Below, piece after piece: positions 1 through 9,028 of a stretch of 14,843 nucleotides of DNA (position 1 is the first letter of the stretch; each line of letters opens with the position of its first letter). The DNA is from Pinguiococcus pyrenoidosus (Eukaryota; Sar; Pinguiophyceae; Pinguiochrysidales; Pinguiochrysidaceae). The translations under genes and the position numbers were made by a program. The DNA is taken from contig JAAMXY010000138.1 in NCBI GenBank assembly GCA_019677205.1, positions 1 to 14,843 of the forward strand, read 5' to 3'. The notes under the pieces are model-generated. The model saw nothing but the letters and a program-made list of their open reading frames with translations, was not told where the DNA came from and searched no databases.

Positions 1-84
1 ATTGACGCGGAGATAGCGGAGGTCCTGCAGGCACTGGAGCTCTCACAAGTCAAGCAGAGTCAACAAATGTACAGTAATCCATAG
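1..84 (+). CDS. possible 3' end of a gene cut by the window edge
   Basis: Frame 1 is open from the first base to a TAG at 82-84 and gives 27 residues, beginning IDAEIAEVLQALEL and ending in SNP. The alternating hydrophobic and acidic residues suggest an amphipathic helix, which fits a protein C-terminus. The other two forward frames have stops within about 15 bases. The piece is too short to assign a family, and an open run of this length can also occur by chance. A spliced last exon is possible. Confidence 0.25.
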   Translation: MDAEIAEVLQALELSQVKQSQQMYSNP

Positions 85-780
85 ACCTCTTCTACACGGG
101 AAAGGGTGTTTTCATTTACTTCCGTCGGTCACATGAGAGCAACGGTCAGGACATAAGGAACTTTGTAACGTTCCCAGGGTGGGTTCATGCCCCGACGTGT
201 CGCGCGTGTCGCGCGTCGGCGGAAGGCTGCGGATGTCTCGTCCGCAGCCTGCTCGCCGCCCCCCGATTGCGTGGAGTCGCGGGATCGTCGCGGTCGTACA
301 CCCACCGTGCGCCAACAAGGAGCGTAGCGAGGGTGTGGAGCAGTAGGCTCCGACAGAATGGAAGACGGTAAGATCAGCAAATGTCGCGTGTTCTTCAACT
401 GAAACTGTCCATCTCGGAGGCCGATGGTCCGAATTGGTAGCATCGATACAGATCCTCCTTTTCGGATCGCCTCGTTTGAAAGCTACGTGCACGGAATTCA
501 CGTGCAAACATCAGTGACCGGGACAGCCATCGCGGATTGCGTTCCAGGGGAAGATCAACACGCGTCCCATACCTTGGAGCTTTCGCTACATGGTGAGAGA
601 TGAGCCCCGGTTTCGTGAGACACAACTTCCGCGGTTTCGGCGGCACTGAGAAACTCGCCGGGTGCAAGTCTTCCGCAGGAGCGACGCCCTCGTCAGCGAA
701 GCGTGCCAGGCGAGCGTACTCCTGCTGCACCGCCGCCGGACACGGATATGTCGCTACGAACGACCGCCACCTCGCAGAGT
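85..780. other. no recognisable gene; degenerate or intergenic sequence
   Basis: I find no family I recognise on either strand. A 59-codon plus-strand frame starts with ATG at 424 and ends with TGA at 601-603. A 139-codon minus-strand frame covers 395-814. Neither has a domain I can name and they overlap on opposite strands. A short CGTGTCGCGCG-type duplication lies near 196-215. The region sits directly before a broken integrase and may be decayed retroelement sequence, but no RT, RNase H, gag or LTR is visible. Confidence 0.4.
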
Positions 781-1290
781 CTAGGTGGTCCTCCATCGTC
801 TGTACCGCACCCAACCAGCAAGGGCCCGTGGGAGAGCATCGCCGTGGACTTCGTTTGGCTCACGCCGTCACCAGAGGGGAACACTGAGTAAACGCCGACA
901 GGATTTGCCTCGATTACCGACAGGTTCTCGAAGGCAATCCACCTGCTGCCAGTGACACAGCACGTCACCAGCGCCCAGTTCGCCGACCAGCTCTTCGCCT
1001 CCGTCATCGCCAAGCGAGGCCTGATGACGGAGATCGTTAGTGACTGCGACCCTCGTTTTACGTCAGAATGGTGGACCAGTCTCGCGGAAGCTCTGTCCAT
1101 CAAGCTCAGGATGACTGTGACCTACCGCCCCGAGGCAGACGGCCAAGCGGAGAGGAGTAATCAGATCGCAGAAGAAGTTCTCCGCTGTCTGGTCCAGAAC
1201 GGCAAGCATGCCTGGCAAGACGTCCTGGCCATGACAGAGTACGTGATGAACAGCACGTGGCAAGCAGTAGATCTCGTTCCCTTCGCGTAA
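781..1290 (+). pseudogene. Ty3/gypsy-type retrotransposon integrase core, broken
   Basis: This frame encodes an rve-type integrase catalytic core, which joins retrotransposon cDNA to host DNA. It begins with the PWESIAVDFV type of start, continues with ITDRFSKAIHLLPV and SDCDPRFTSEWW, and then reaches the ADGQAERSN block. The three catalytic acidic residues are present: Asp at 847-849, Asp at 1042-1044 and Glu at 1150-1152. The last two are separated by 35 residues, the classical DD(35)E spacing. An in-frame TAA at 889-891 interrupts the domain between the first Asp and the DRFSK block, with the same frame continuing after it. The frame ends at TAA 1288-1290, about where a conserved SPF-like motif is expected. 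No protease, reverse transcriptase, RNase H, chromodomain or LTR is visible, so this is a 5'-truncated fragment that is probably not functional. The family call is firm; the clade is not resolved. Confidence 0.85.
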
Positions 1291-1329
1291 GCGGGGTGGA
1301 TCATCTGAGCCCAATGACGTCTGATGCAG

Positions 1330-1614
1330 CCATGTCTCGAATGCGAGAAAAAGCTGCTGAGAAGGAGGCCGAAAGGGCGATGCAGGAGGCAAAGGCTACG
1401 AAGAAGGCACAGAAGAAAGAGGAGTTGTGGCAGCTGGCGTTCTCTCAGTAGGCTCAGAATCTTGCAACCCTGCTCCGTGTAGATCGAAATGCCTTCAGGT
1501 TGACGGCCTCGAGGATTGAAGAGATGCTTCGGGTCCGCGGTGAGTCTTGGAAGTCAAATACAAGCAAACTGGACAAGGCAAATCGGCTCGCCGAGATCTT
1601 GGGACCCGAGTATA
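1330..1614 (+). pseudogene. Lys/Glu-rich coiled coil plus SAP-like helix pair, broken by TAG
   Basis: In one frame, a charged helix rich in Ala, Lys and Glu (MREKAAEKEAERAMQEAKAT, then more) runs to a TAG at 1449-1451. The same frame resumes with AQNLATLLRVDRNAFRL and then IEEMLRVRGESWKSNTSKLD followed by a NRLAEIL helix. The second block resembles a SAP DNA-binding motif: a Leu/Arg helix, an RG turn, and a Lys-containing second helix ending in RL. The text on both sides of the stop reads as one domain string, so I infer a single gene or element broken by one stop. It follows the integrase remnant in a different frame and may belong to the same or another mobile element. It is also in frame with CFAP65 downstream. 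The SAP assignment is tentative. Confidence 0.4.
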
Positions 1615-2234
1615 GGTGTGACAATTGCAGTGGTGCGCTGCAGACGACACAGGCCATGCAGATGACGTCAACTGCCCTTGTGCCAAACCTGCACGACTTA
1701 TACCTTAGGACGCTTTGCGGGAAGAAGTTAAGTTTTATCCTCAGCTCTTTAAGCATGGTGTCGAAATACGCGCCCCTATCTCTGCGCCATGCGAACACTT
1801 CCCTCAAAGAATGCCGTCCTTCCCGAACATCATTAGAAAGGCGGTCCCGATGGGAAGGTCAGCTGCCCAGATCTACCACCGCAGTTGCCGGTATTCGTTA
1901 TTTTGGACAGAAATGCTCATTATTACCGCACCCTACAGGTATCGGACGAAAACCTGAGTCGGAATGCTGGTCTCTGTCGGCATGTTTCGACCTGCCCTCG
2001 GCCGACTCGCGTTTTGAAACCGTCCGACGCGGCAAGAACAAGTCAAGAAGTCAAGACCCACGGGGACGCACGCCCTTGGAACACGTGGGTCTCTCCATTG
2101 CAGCTTCCTCTGCTGGCCGCTCCCCTATCAATTGCCTCGGCCTTGTGCAGCTCTGTTGCCGATCACTTCGGCGCTGCGGCGACGAAGAGGGACAGACACG
2201 ACAGATCCGCCCTTTCCCGAGAACATCAACGCGA
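1615..2234. other. unassigned stretch upstream of CFAP65
   Basis: The CFAP65 frame stays open through this stretch, but its translation (many Ser, Arg and Cys, no pattern typical of the CFAP65 N-terminus) does not look like a folded domain. Two other forward frames have open runs (1715-1957 and 1885-2259) without a recognised family. It presumably contains the CFAP65 promoter and 5' UTR, possibly over decayed mobile-element sequence. No clear promoter element could be assigned. Confidence 0.4.
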
Positions 2235-5200
2235 ATGGCTTCATCGCAGCACGCCATAGCCTTCGCAGACGAGAGGTACCCTCAAGATTCCGGCGAGGAA
2301 TGGAGCGGACGACACTTTGGCATTGAAGTGAGCGGACCGTATGGGCCGGGCATCCACTTCCGAAGCGGAGAGTGGAGTCCTGGTGGAGAGCATGTTCAGA
2401 AGCTGCGGGTCCGCAATGTCAGCTCTGTGGTTAAGAAGCTCAAGTACAAGCTTCCGACGTCCAAGTACTTCTCGATGCCCTATCCTGAAGTCGTTACACT
2501 CAGTCCCGGGATGCTTGTGGACGTCGAGGTAACCTTTCGGCCGATCGTCTATGAGCCGTACTTGGATAGCATTGGCATCTGTGTGCTGCGCGATCGCGGC
2601 GAGGAGCAAGAGCCTGCGGCTTTCTGCGTGCAGGTCCTCGCCAGCATTAGAAGCCTGCAAATCTCAGTCCCTCGAACGCTTGACTTCGCCTATTGCCCAG
2701 CGGAAGAGACGTCTAAGATGGAGTTCGACATTGTGAACACGGGCCAAGTACCTGCGACTTTCCGCTGGGAGGTTCCGCCGCCCTTCACCTTGCAGCCAGC
2801 TCAGGGCACCATTGGGCTCGGAGAGCGTGTCCTGGTCACAAGCATGTTCCACCCAGTGGATGCGGCTGTCTATGAAAGCACCGCACTAGTTTTCGTGGGG
2901 GAAGGCCTCACAGAAAACAACCCAGAGCCAGTCCTGCAAGTGAAGTTGCTGGGCATTGGCAAGTTTGCACACTTGTCGGTCGACGATCGGGTCGTCGATT
3001 TCGGAAGCGTTCCAACGGGAACACCGCCTTCGGAGACGAAGAGATCGCTGACCCTGAGGAACTCAAGCATTGTCCCTGCTGCGTTCAGAGTAGAGTGCAT
3101 GGAGAGCGTTCCCCGTTCCCTCTTTACAGTGGAACCTTCCTCAGGAGTCGTACAGCGAGAAGGAAGCCTTGAACTGCGGATCAGCTATAGAAGCAGCGTT
3201 CCTGGCACCTTCACGTTGGAGCGCTATCGGATCAAGACTGCTGGTGGCCAAGAACTGGAGCTCCACCTGCGCGGGTACTCCAGTGCGCCGCCGGTGAGCC
3301 TTTACCAGAAGGGCAATCCTGATCAACAGGTTGCCAGTAGCAGCTTCACTCCAATCTTTGTGAGCTTTGGGGAGGTGGAAGTGGGCCATGTGGCGTCACG
3401 GGTGCTCTTCTTGCGCACCACGAGTCGTCGACCTGTGAGATTCTCTTTCGACATGGATCAGAACGGTATTTTTCAGGTTGATGGCCTACGCGGCATGGTT
3501 CCAGCGGATGGCATCGAGACCCATGTCGTCGTGTCGTTCAAACCGAGGAGGCCGTATCAGTACTGTCAGAGGGCCTACTGCCTCATTGAGGGCAACGCGC
3601 CAAAGGTGATTCAGCTGATCGGGAGCGCTCTCATCCGGGCGCGCGGGAAAGTGAAGGAGCAGAGACCTCTGCCCCTTCGTCCGGCCCACGTGCACGCCCA
3701 CCGCAATCGAATCATCGCCGGTCTCGGAAATCTCGGACCCCAGGCCTTGGAAGAACGATTCCTCCACGAGGGCATGTCTGATCTGTTTGCTGCAAGTGAC
3801 TGCAGCCGACCGACCCCAACTTCGGCGGCCCTCCCACAAAGACTAGGACAGCTGGAGGATGCCCCTACTACGCGAAGTGGAGAGATGACCCTGGAAGAGG
3901 CAGCTGCTGGTGACAGTTACTTCGAGTCCTTTAACGGCGGCATGACTGCTGGCCAATGTGGAGCCGAGTTGCACGTGGGCGCAGGTGTGTCCATAAGTAC
4001 GGAGCTGCTCAACTTTGGCTGGGTCCTCCCGGGGACGGTGGAGAAGAGGACCCTGGTTGTGTACAATCGGACGGCAGGCAAGGTGACTGCTTGTTGGCAC
4101 ACTCCGGAGGCAAGTATTGGGGCGGGCAAGATGACCTCGACCACAAAGGAGAGGCCATTCAGCATTCATCCAAGCGAAGTCGACATCGCTGCCGAGTCGA
4201 AAGCTGAGTTCATCGTGTTTTGCGCACCACAGCGACCAAACGCGTACCATTGCTCGCGCCTGGAAGCGACAGTCTTCTTTAAGAATCAGCGAAACTTTCG
4301 GCTTTGCCAGGACGCTACTCTTGGTGCTCCATGGCACATGGGGGTGCGTGCTGTCGCGTCTTCGTTTTCCGACGGCACTGGTTTTCTTGCTGACGTGGCT
4401 TTGAGGCACGAGCTTGTGTTCCCCGCGGCGCACTTCGGCGACGCCCTCTACCAGTGTATCCCTATCGCGAACAACGCAGATCAACCGGCATTCTTCCGCT
4501 TCGGTGAGGTTGCGGGTTGCTTTGATGTGCGCCCTCCGTGCGGGATAATTCGCTCCAACAGCTTTGCTCTCGTCGTGGTCCGCTTCTGTGCACGTGAAGC
4601 TGATGAGATGGACGCGGACATGGAAGCTTTCAGCGCGACACTCACCTGCACTTTGAACAACATTAGCAGATTGCACTTACGCTGCTCTGGCGCAGCTTAT
4701 CGCCCGAAAGTGTGCATCCTGGACGCGAACCCCGACGGCGTCTTCTTCATTCCGCCGACGTTCGTTGGTCTCTCGACGGCTCGCGCATTGCGAGTGAGAA
4801 ACGAGTCGCGGGTACCAGCTTGTGTAGAATTGAGTGTGCCGCAGAAGCACGCAGACATTCTGAGTGTGTCCCCAAGCTTTCTTCGCCTCAATGGTGGAGA
4901 AGAGACGTCCCTCGTGGCGCACTTCGGTCCGAAGGCTCCCATTCCTGTCCGTGCTACAGTTCGTATTGCAGCTGCATCCTTGCCCGGGCCTTCAAGACCC
5001 ATTTGGGGTCCGCTGGGTGCTGTCGATGGGACCATGAAGCCCACGTCACAGACCTTGACGCTAACGGTTGCGTCGAGCGGTGCCGGTGGTGCCGTCACGT
5101 TCGAGCCAGACTGTATCGACTTTGGTGTGAAGCTTGTAAACACGACAGAGAGTCGCTGTGTGTATATCGTGAACCGTAGCGATGCGGACATCTTCTACCG

Positions 5201-8200
5201 TCTGTACTATGTCTTGAATGCATGTCCGGGCAGCTACGCAGAAGTTACTGGCGTCAGTGCGACAGTGGTCAGGCAGGTGCCTGGCAGCGAAAGCGACGAC
5301 GATGGGCAGTCGCCAATCTCGGTGGATCTGCCAGTGGGACGTCTCCTGGCGCGAACCCGAACGGCCCTCAAGATCGCCTTTAGCTCCATGCTCGATGGTC
5401 AGTTCGAGGTGAGCATGATTGCGCGCGTTTCGAAAAAGCTACCGGCGGCCGGGAATGCCGTGCAGCCTTCCGATGAGAACGCTCAGCAGGAGGAGGTCAG
5501 GGTAGTAGAGCGAGCACGCCAGTCCATTGCCAAAGCTTCGGTTCTGTGTTCGCCGCACAGAAAGACTCCGGAGGCCTGGGCATCAGCGGATGAAGACTTC
5601 CTCCGCGGACGCCTTCAGCGACATCAGTCTCACGATTGGGAAGCCAATACTGTGACCAACGATTTGCCCCTGGTTTGCCGAATGAGGGGACGCGCTGCTT
5701 TTCCTCGATTTGAGGTGCGAGATTTACGGTGTCCCACTTATCCCGAGCCGACCCCGGAGCTCTTCACTGAAAGCAGCGACACAGTGCCCTTGGAGAGGTC
5801 AACGTCGCAGCTTTGGCGGCGCCTTGACGTTGCAAAGCTGAATGCCTTCCTCTTCCAGCCATTGACGCCTGAAGAAGTTCGCTTGAACATGGCGTCCAGT
5901 CCTGATCTCACGAGGCTGAATAGCTTCGACGTGCGTTTCACTCCGGCAGCGCTTGGTAGCGCCGAGGAGGTACTGCTCCTGGACGTCGTCAACACCGGCT
6001 TCCTACCAGCAAATTTCCGGGTGCACTTCCCCAACGAGAAAGACGTCGAGGTCGAGGACTGGGCAGATGAAGGCGATCCCACAGAGACGCAGGTGCGCGT
6101 GACACGAATCATCCAAGATATAAGGTGTTTTGGAGTCAGCCCGAAAGCGGGAGTTCTCGAACCTGGGGAGGCCGTGACTCTACGACTTAGCTACTCATAC
6201 GAGTCCCGCGACTACGACGGCGTGCACGACCTCCCGGTCCTTGTGAAAATCAGACATGGAAAGCAGTTCTACCTGCACTTGAAGGGCTGCACGCTGCGGA
6301 ACACAGATGCTGTACTCTTGCCCGACACTTTCCCGGACACGAATCGAACCAACCCGATCGGGATGCTGAAAGCCGGCGAGGCTGTGCCGCCCCTTTCCGA
6401 CTGCGATGGACTGGCGCCAAAGGTTCCCAATCCAAGTGAAATCAAGTTTGCGCCAGTCGCGCTGGGAACACCTTCGCATCTCGCACCGCTACAGGTCGTC
6501 GGCATACTCAATCCGGGGCTTCTGAACGTGTCCTACAGCGTGGACATGGAGTCCTTCGAGAAGTTCTCTTCGCAGAACTTCAACCTCTGCATGATGTCCG
6601 TGGAGAACCCAAGCGGAGTGATCCCTCCCCGGAGCGAACTGCAGCTACGTTGTCGCTACTGGCCTTTGGAGCTTGGCCCCCTTCGATTCCCGGTTGCCCT
6701 ACGATACACAGCGAATGCGGATACTAAGTCGCAGGTTCTGCAGTTCGACATTCTGTGCGAGGGTTTCGACCCAAGGCGGAAGCGAAATGGATCGACTCTT
6801 CCGTGCAGCACGAAACCCCCCAGCAACTACTGCGCGCCAGAGAAGCAGACGCTCCAGGTTCATGGCCAGTGCGTTATCTTTAGCCGGGAACGACTACACG
6901 TGAGGTCTTTGTGCGCTGAAACGTCGCGCACAGTGATCGTGACGATGAAGAACTTCAGTTCGTCGAGAGTTCTCTTCGAGTTCCAAAACGATGACTCGAA
7001 GCTGTGCGCAAGAGATGACGCCGACTTCGAAAAGTCGCACCTACAGGTCCTTAAGCAAGGCCTGGTTGAAGACGATCCCGACCAAGTAAACGATACGAAC
7101 AATGCCAAAGATGCCGAAGATGCAAAGGATGCAAAAGATACCAAAGATGCAAACGATGCAAATGATACAAACGATGCAAATGATACCAACGATGCAGTCC
7201 CTGGCGACGGACATTTACCCGGGACGCCATACATCTTGTGCGCACCCGTTCGAGGGACCTTGAAAGCCGGCGCCGAAGCGCTGATTAAGATTACAGTCCG
7301 GGCACATTGCGGGCCCTGCTTCTTTGCACGTCAGTTGCGGTGCCTCATCACCAACGATGGCACCGACGAAGTCTTCGTTAAGCCTCGTATCAAGTCTAGA
7401 ATGATGTCTCGGCTGTCTAGTCGGGGCCACGCAAATGGCCTCCAGCGACAGTCGGAGCGTTCTTCCATTGTCATTCGCGGGACCGCGGCGAGATCGCGCG
7501 CGCTTGAAGGAACCAGTGGGCGCCTTCCTGCTATGTGCGGTGAGGGAACCGGAGACTTGAGCCGGACTTCCACGTCTGCAAGTAGGACCGCCGCCATGGA
7601 TGGGCTTTCGCGAGAAAGTGGCACTTCGGAGCGTCCCCCAGGCGCAGATCCGCCTGCAGTGCGCCCCCATGTTCTCTATCTGGTTGTTGAAGGAGCAGTC
7701 CTCAATGAGAAAGAGTACGCAGAGCGCTTTGGAGAAGATGGCGTCATACGCCAGCGGCTCTCCGTCCCGCGCTTTTTTGGAACGGGTATTCAGGTCAGCG
7801 GGCTCCAGAAGCAGAGTACCAGTCTAAGATGGAGTCTTCCATTTCCTGGGTCAAAGGGAGATGTCCGAACTCCATACGCTTGTCGGAAAAGACCTTTCTT
7901 CCACAGCAACCCCGCGGCGATGCCGCACGATGCCGTCGGGCATGCCAAAGCAATTGTTTCCGAAGCAGCAAGTGAGATACTGTACCAGACCGAGGATGCT
8001 CAGCGTGAAATCATCGCCTTGCCGGAACAGTCCACGACACCAACCTTCCGTGAGATGTATCCACAAGCATACTTCTTCAACCGCTTAAGGCAGATTTCGG
8101 AAATGCAAGACGGAGATCCCGAGCGCAGCATCACGGCGTTCCACGCTACGCTCCAGAAAATCTCGTTTCCAAGAATGTCACCGACGCTGAAGCAAATCTT

Positions 8201-8714
8201 CCGGGCCCTCAAATCGAGCATAATCTTCGAGACCATGGAAGGCCTGGCCGAAAAACTGAGTCCGGCGGTACAAAACGAGATCTTAGAAAGCCTTGAAGAC
8301 TATCAACGGCGTGAAAGATCATTCACAGTCTTGTGGCGCCCAACGATGATGAATGAAGACCATGAGTTTAACTTCGCCGCCAGAATTCGAGCAGCACGCA
8401 TTATTCAGAATAAACAGCGCCAAATGAAAGAAAGGACGAGGAAGAACACAAAGGAGAAGGTGCTGCAGGAAGCTTCTCGAGTTCTGGCCGCCGCAAAAGA
8501 AGATCCACGAGGACGGCGCCGTAGGGGGGTCGTCCACGAGTTGGCAGCTACGGACGAGCACCAAAGACGAGAACTCCGCTTGAAGGCTTTCCGATGTCCA
8601 GAGATGCAGTGCGTCGCAGGGAACATCCTCCAGGATTGTATCGCAAAGCTGATTGACGACTGCCTGCAGAGGCGATTCGATCTTCGAATGGAGGCCAAGG
8701 TGTATCTTGCGTAG
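2235..8714 (+). CDS. CFAP65: CFAP65: cilia- and flagella-associated protein with tandem ASH/MSP-like domains
   Basis: The frame encodes 2159 residues in one exon; human CFAP65 has about 1925. In Chlamydomonas the orthologue FAP65 belongs to the C2 side of the axonemal central pair, and mammalian CFAP65 is needed for sperm flagella. Colinear family landmarks are visible: FGIEV and the KYKLPTSKYFSM block (residues 25-110); DFG/FG ASH repeats starting near 139, 245, 352, 577, 722, 822 and 951; the IDFGVKLVNTTESR and FYRLYY block; WRRLDVAKLNAFL near 1191 leading to VEVEDWADEG, FGVSPKAGVLEPGE and HDLPVLVKIRHGKQ; and further ASH domains near 1400 and 1550-1700. A (D/N)(A/T)(K/N/E) repeat is at 1619-1654. 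The C-terminal part is helical and basic, with an IQ-like motif at 2057-2067. I chose ATG 2235 because family similarity begins about 25 residues later. The frame is open further upstream (in-frame ATG at 1524), so a longer N-terminus cannot be excluded. It ends in TAG. Confidence 0.9.
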   Translation: MASSQHAIAFADERYPQDSGEEWSGRHFGIEVSGPYGPGIHFRSGEWSPGGEHVQKLRVRNVSSVVKKLKYKLPTSKYFSMPYPEVVTLSPGMLVDVEVTFRPIVYEPYLDSIGICVLRDRGEEQEPAAFCVQVLASIRSLQISVPRTLDFAYCPAEETSKMEFDIVNTGQVPATFRWEVPPPFTLQPAQGTIGLGERVLVTSMFHPVDAAVYESTALVFVGEGLTENNPEPVLQVKLLGIGKFAHLSVDDRVVDFGSVPTGTPPSETKRSLTLRNSSIVPAAFRVECMESVPRSLFTVEPSSGVVQREGSLELRISYRSSVPGTFTLERYRIKTAGGQELELHLRGYSSAPPVSLYQKGNPDQQVASSSFTPIFVSFGEVEVGHVASRVLFLRTTSRRPVRFSFDMDQNGIFQVDGLRGMVPADGIETHVVVSFKPRRPYQYCQRAYCLIEGNAPKVIQLIGSALIRARGKVKEQRPLPLRPAHVHAHRNRIIAGLGNLGPQALEERFLHEGMSDLFAASDCSRPTPTSAALPQRLGQLEDAPTTRSGEMTLEEAAAGDSYFESFNGGMTAGQCGAELHVGAGVSISTELLNFGWVLPGTVEKRTLVVYNRTAGKVTACWHTPEASIGAGKMTSTTKERPFSIHPSEVDIAAESKAEFIVFCAPQRPNAYHCSRLEATVFFKNQRNFRLCQDATLGAPWHMGVRAVASSFSDGTGFLADVALRHELVFPAAHFGDALYQCIPIANNADQPAFFRFGEVAGCFDVRPPCGIIRSNSFALVVVRFCAREADEMDADMEAFSATLTCTLNNISRLHLRCSGAAYRPKVCILDANPDGVFFIPPTFVGLSTARALRVRNESRVPACVELSVPQKHADILSVSPSFLRLNGGEETSLVAHFGPKAPIPVRATVRIAAASLPGPSRPIWGPLGAVDGTMKPTSQTLTLTVASSGAGGAVTFEPDCIDFGVKLVNTTESRCVYIVNRSDADIFYRLYYVLNACPGSYAEVTGVSATVVRQVPGSESDDDGQSPISVDLPVGRLLARTRTALKIAFSSMLDGQFEVSMIARVSKKLPAAGNAVQPSDENAQQEEVRVVERARQSIAKASVLCSPHRKTPEAWASADEDFLRGRLQRHQSHDWEANTVTNDLPLVCRMRGRAAFPRFEVRDLRCPTYPEPTPELFTESSDTVPLERSTSQLWRRLDVAKLNAFLFQPLTPEEVRLNMASSPDLTRLNSFDVRFTPAALGSAEEVLLLDVVNTGFLPANFRVHFPNEKDVEVEDWADEGDPTETQVRVTRIIQDIRCFGVSPKAGVLEPGEAVTLRLSYSYESRDYDGVHDLPVLVKIRHGKQFYLHLKGCTLRNTDAVLLPDTFPDTNRTNPIGMLKAGEAVPPLSDCDGLAPKVPNPSEIKFAPVALGTPSHLAPLQVVGILNPGLLNVSYSVDMESFEKFSSQNFNLCMMSVENPSGVIPPRSELQLRCRYWPLELGPLRFPVALRYTANADTKSQVLQFDILCEGFDPRRKRNGSTLPCSTKPPSNYCAPEKQTLQVHGQCVIFSRERLHVRSLCAETSRTVIVTMKNFSSSRVLFEFQNDDSKLCARDDADFEKSHLQVLKQGLVEDDPDQVNDTNNAKDAEDAKDAKDTKDANDANDTNDANDTNDAVPGDGHLPGTPYILCAPVRGTLKAGAEALIKITVRAHCGPCFFARQLRCLITNDGTDEVFVKPRIKSRMMSRLSSRGHANGLQRQSERSSIVIRGTAARSRALEGTSGRLPAMCGEGTGDLSRTSTSASRTAAMDGLSRESGTSERPPGADPPAVRPHVLYLVVEGAVLNEKEYAERFGEDGVIRQRLSVPRFFGTGIQVSGLQKQSTSLRWSLPFPGSKGDVRTPYACRKRPFFHSNPAAMPHDAVGHAKAIVSEAASEILYQTEDAQREIIALPEQSTTPTFREMYPQAYFFNRLRQISEMQDGDPERSITAFHATLQKISFPRMSPTLKQIFRALKSSIIFETMEGLAEKLSPAVQNEILESLEDYQRRERSFTVLWRPTMMNEDHEFNFAARIRAARIIQNKQRQMKERTRKNTKEKVLQEASRVLAAAKEDPRGRRRRGVVHELAATDEHQRRELRLKAFRCPEMQCVAGNILQDCIAKLIDDCLQRRFDLRMEAKVYLA
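7089..7196 (+). repeat. 9-base minisatellite encoding 12 tripeptides inside CFAP65
   Basis: Twelve units of a 9-base repeat with consensus GATGCAAAN encode tripeptides of the form Asp-Ala/Thr-Lys/Asn/Glu. They are strictly in frame (residues 1619-1654), with the third position of the Asn/Lys codons and the Ala/Thr codons varying. The tract is hydrophilic and almost certainly disordered. It sits in a long loop between the front and back strands of the last ASH-like domain, so it is an insertion rather than a linker between domains. Confidence 0.9.
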
Positions 8715-9028
8715 CCAACAAGAACGCGTTCTACAAGGCGGTGGTAGCCTGCGAAAGCGCAGCTGTGACCCCATCGCAGAATGGAGGCTGTAGTATGAGC
8801 TCAAGTAAGGCATCCAACTTCGAAGCATGACCCGCTCGTTGGTCACTTTTCAGATCGTGCTCTTGCGGTCTACGGACTTTCACACCACAAAAGACGCACA
8901 TGGTCATCCACAGAAGAAGATGAAGACAAAGAACAAGAAGAAGAAGAAAAATAAACTAAGATTCAGGGGCGTTTCTTCCGAGAAGGCTACAACTTCTTTC
9001 TATTGGTGGCTCTGCTAATGAAAACAGA
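8715..9028. other. convergent intergenic spacer
   Basis: This 314-base spacer separates the 3' ends of CFAP65 (plus strand) and the acyl-CoA synthetase (minus strand). It holds a perfect 12-base palindrome AGAACGCGTTCT at 8721-8732, a purine-rich AAG-type tract at about 8911-8955, and an AATAAA at 8950-8955. No coding region is convincing here. Both genes probably terminate within it. Confidence 0.6.
8950..8955 (+). terminator. candidate polyadenylation signal AATAAA for CFAP65
   Basis: The canonical hexamer lies 236 bases after the CFAP65 stop, at the end of a purine-rich tract. It is the only AATAAA on the plus strand that I noticed in the spacer. Use of this hexamer in the unknown host is assumed, and chance occurrence in A-rich sequence is likely enough to keep confidence low. 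Confidence 0.3.

Noticed and set aside
395-814. 139-codon minus-strand open frame near the left edge
   Set aside because: No recognisable family, no supporting context, and it overlaps the start of the integrase remnant on the other strand.
889-1451. Reassigned stop codons (TAA or TAG read as an amino acid)
   Set aside because: In-frame stops occur only in the mobile-element remnants. CFAP65 has none in 2159 codons, and TAA, TAG and TGA all serve as stops in the host genes.
1500-2234. Start of CFAP65 at base 1500
   Set aside because: The codon there is TTG, not ATG, and the translated stretch lacks similarity to CFAP65. ATG 2235 lies just before the conserved N-terminus. I keep the extended version only as an open question.
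3843-4676. 277-codon minus-strand open frame inside CFAP65
   Set aside because: It lies opposite a conserved coding region, has no recognisable domain, and is a shadow of the codon bias of the plus-strand frame.
7089-7196. CRISPR-like array
   Set aside because: The units are 9 bases with no spacers, keep the reading frame of a long protein, and encode a simple tripeptide.
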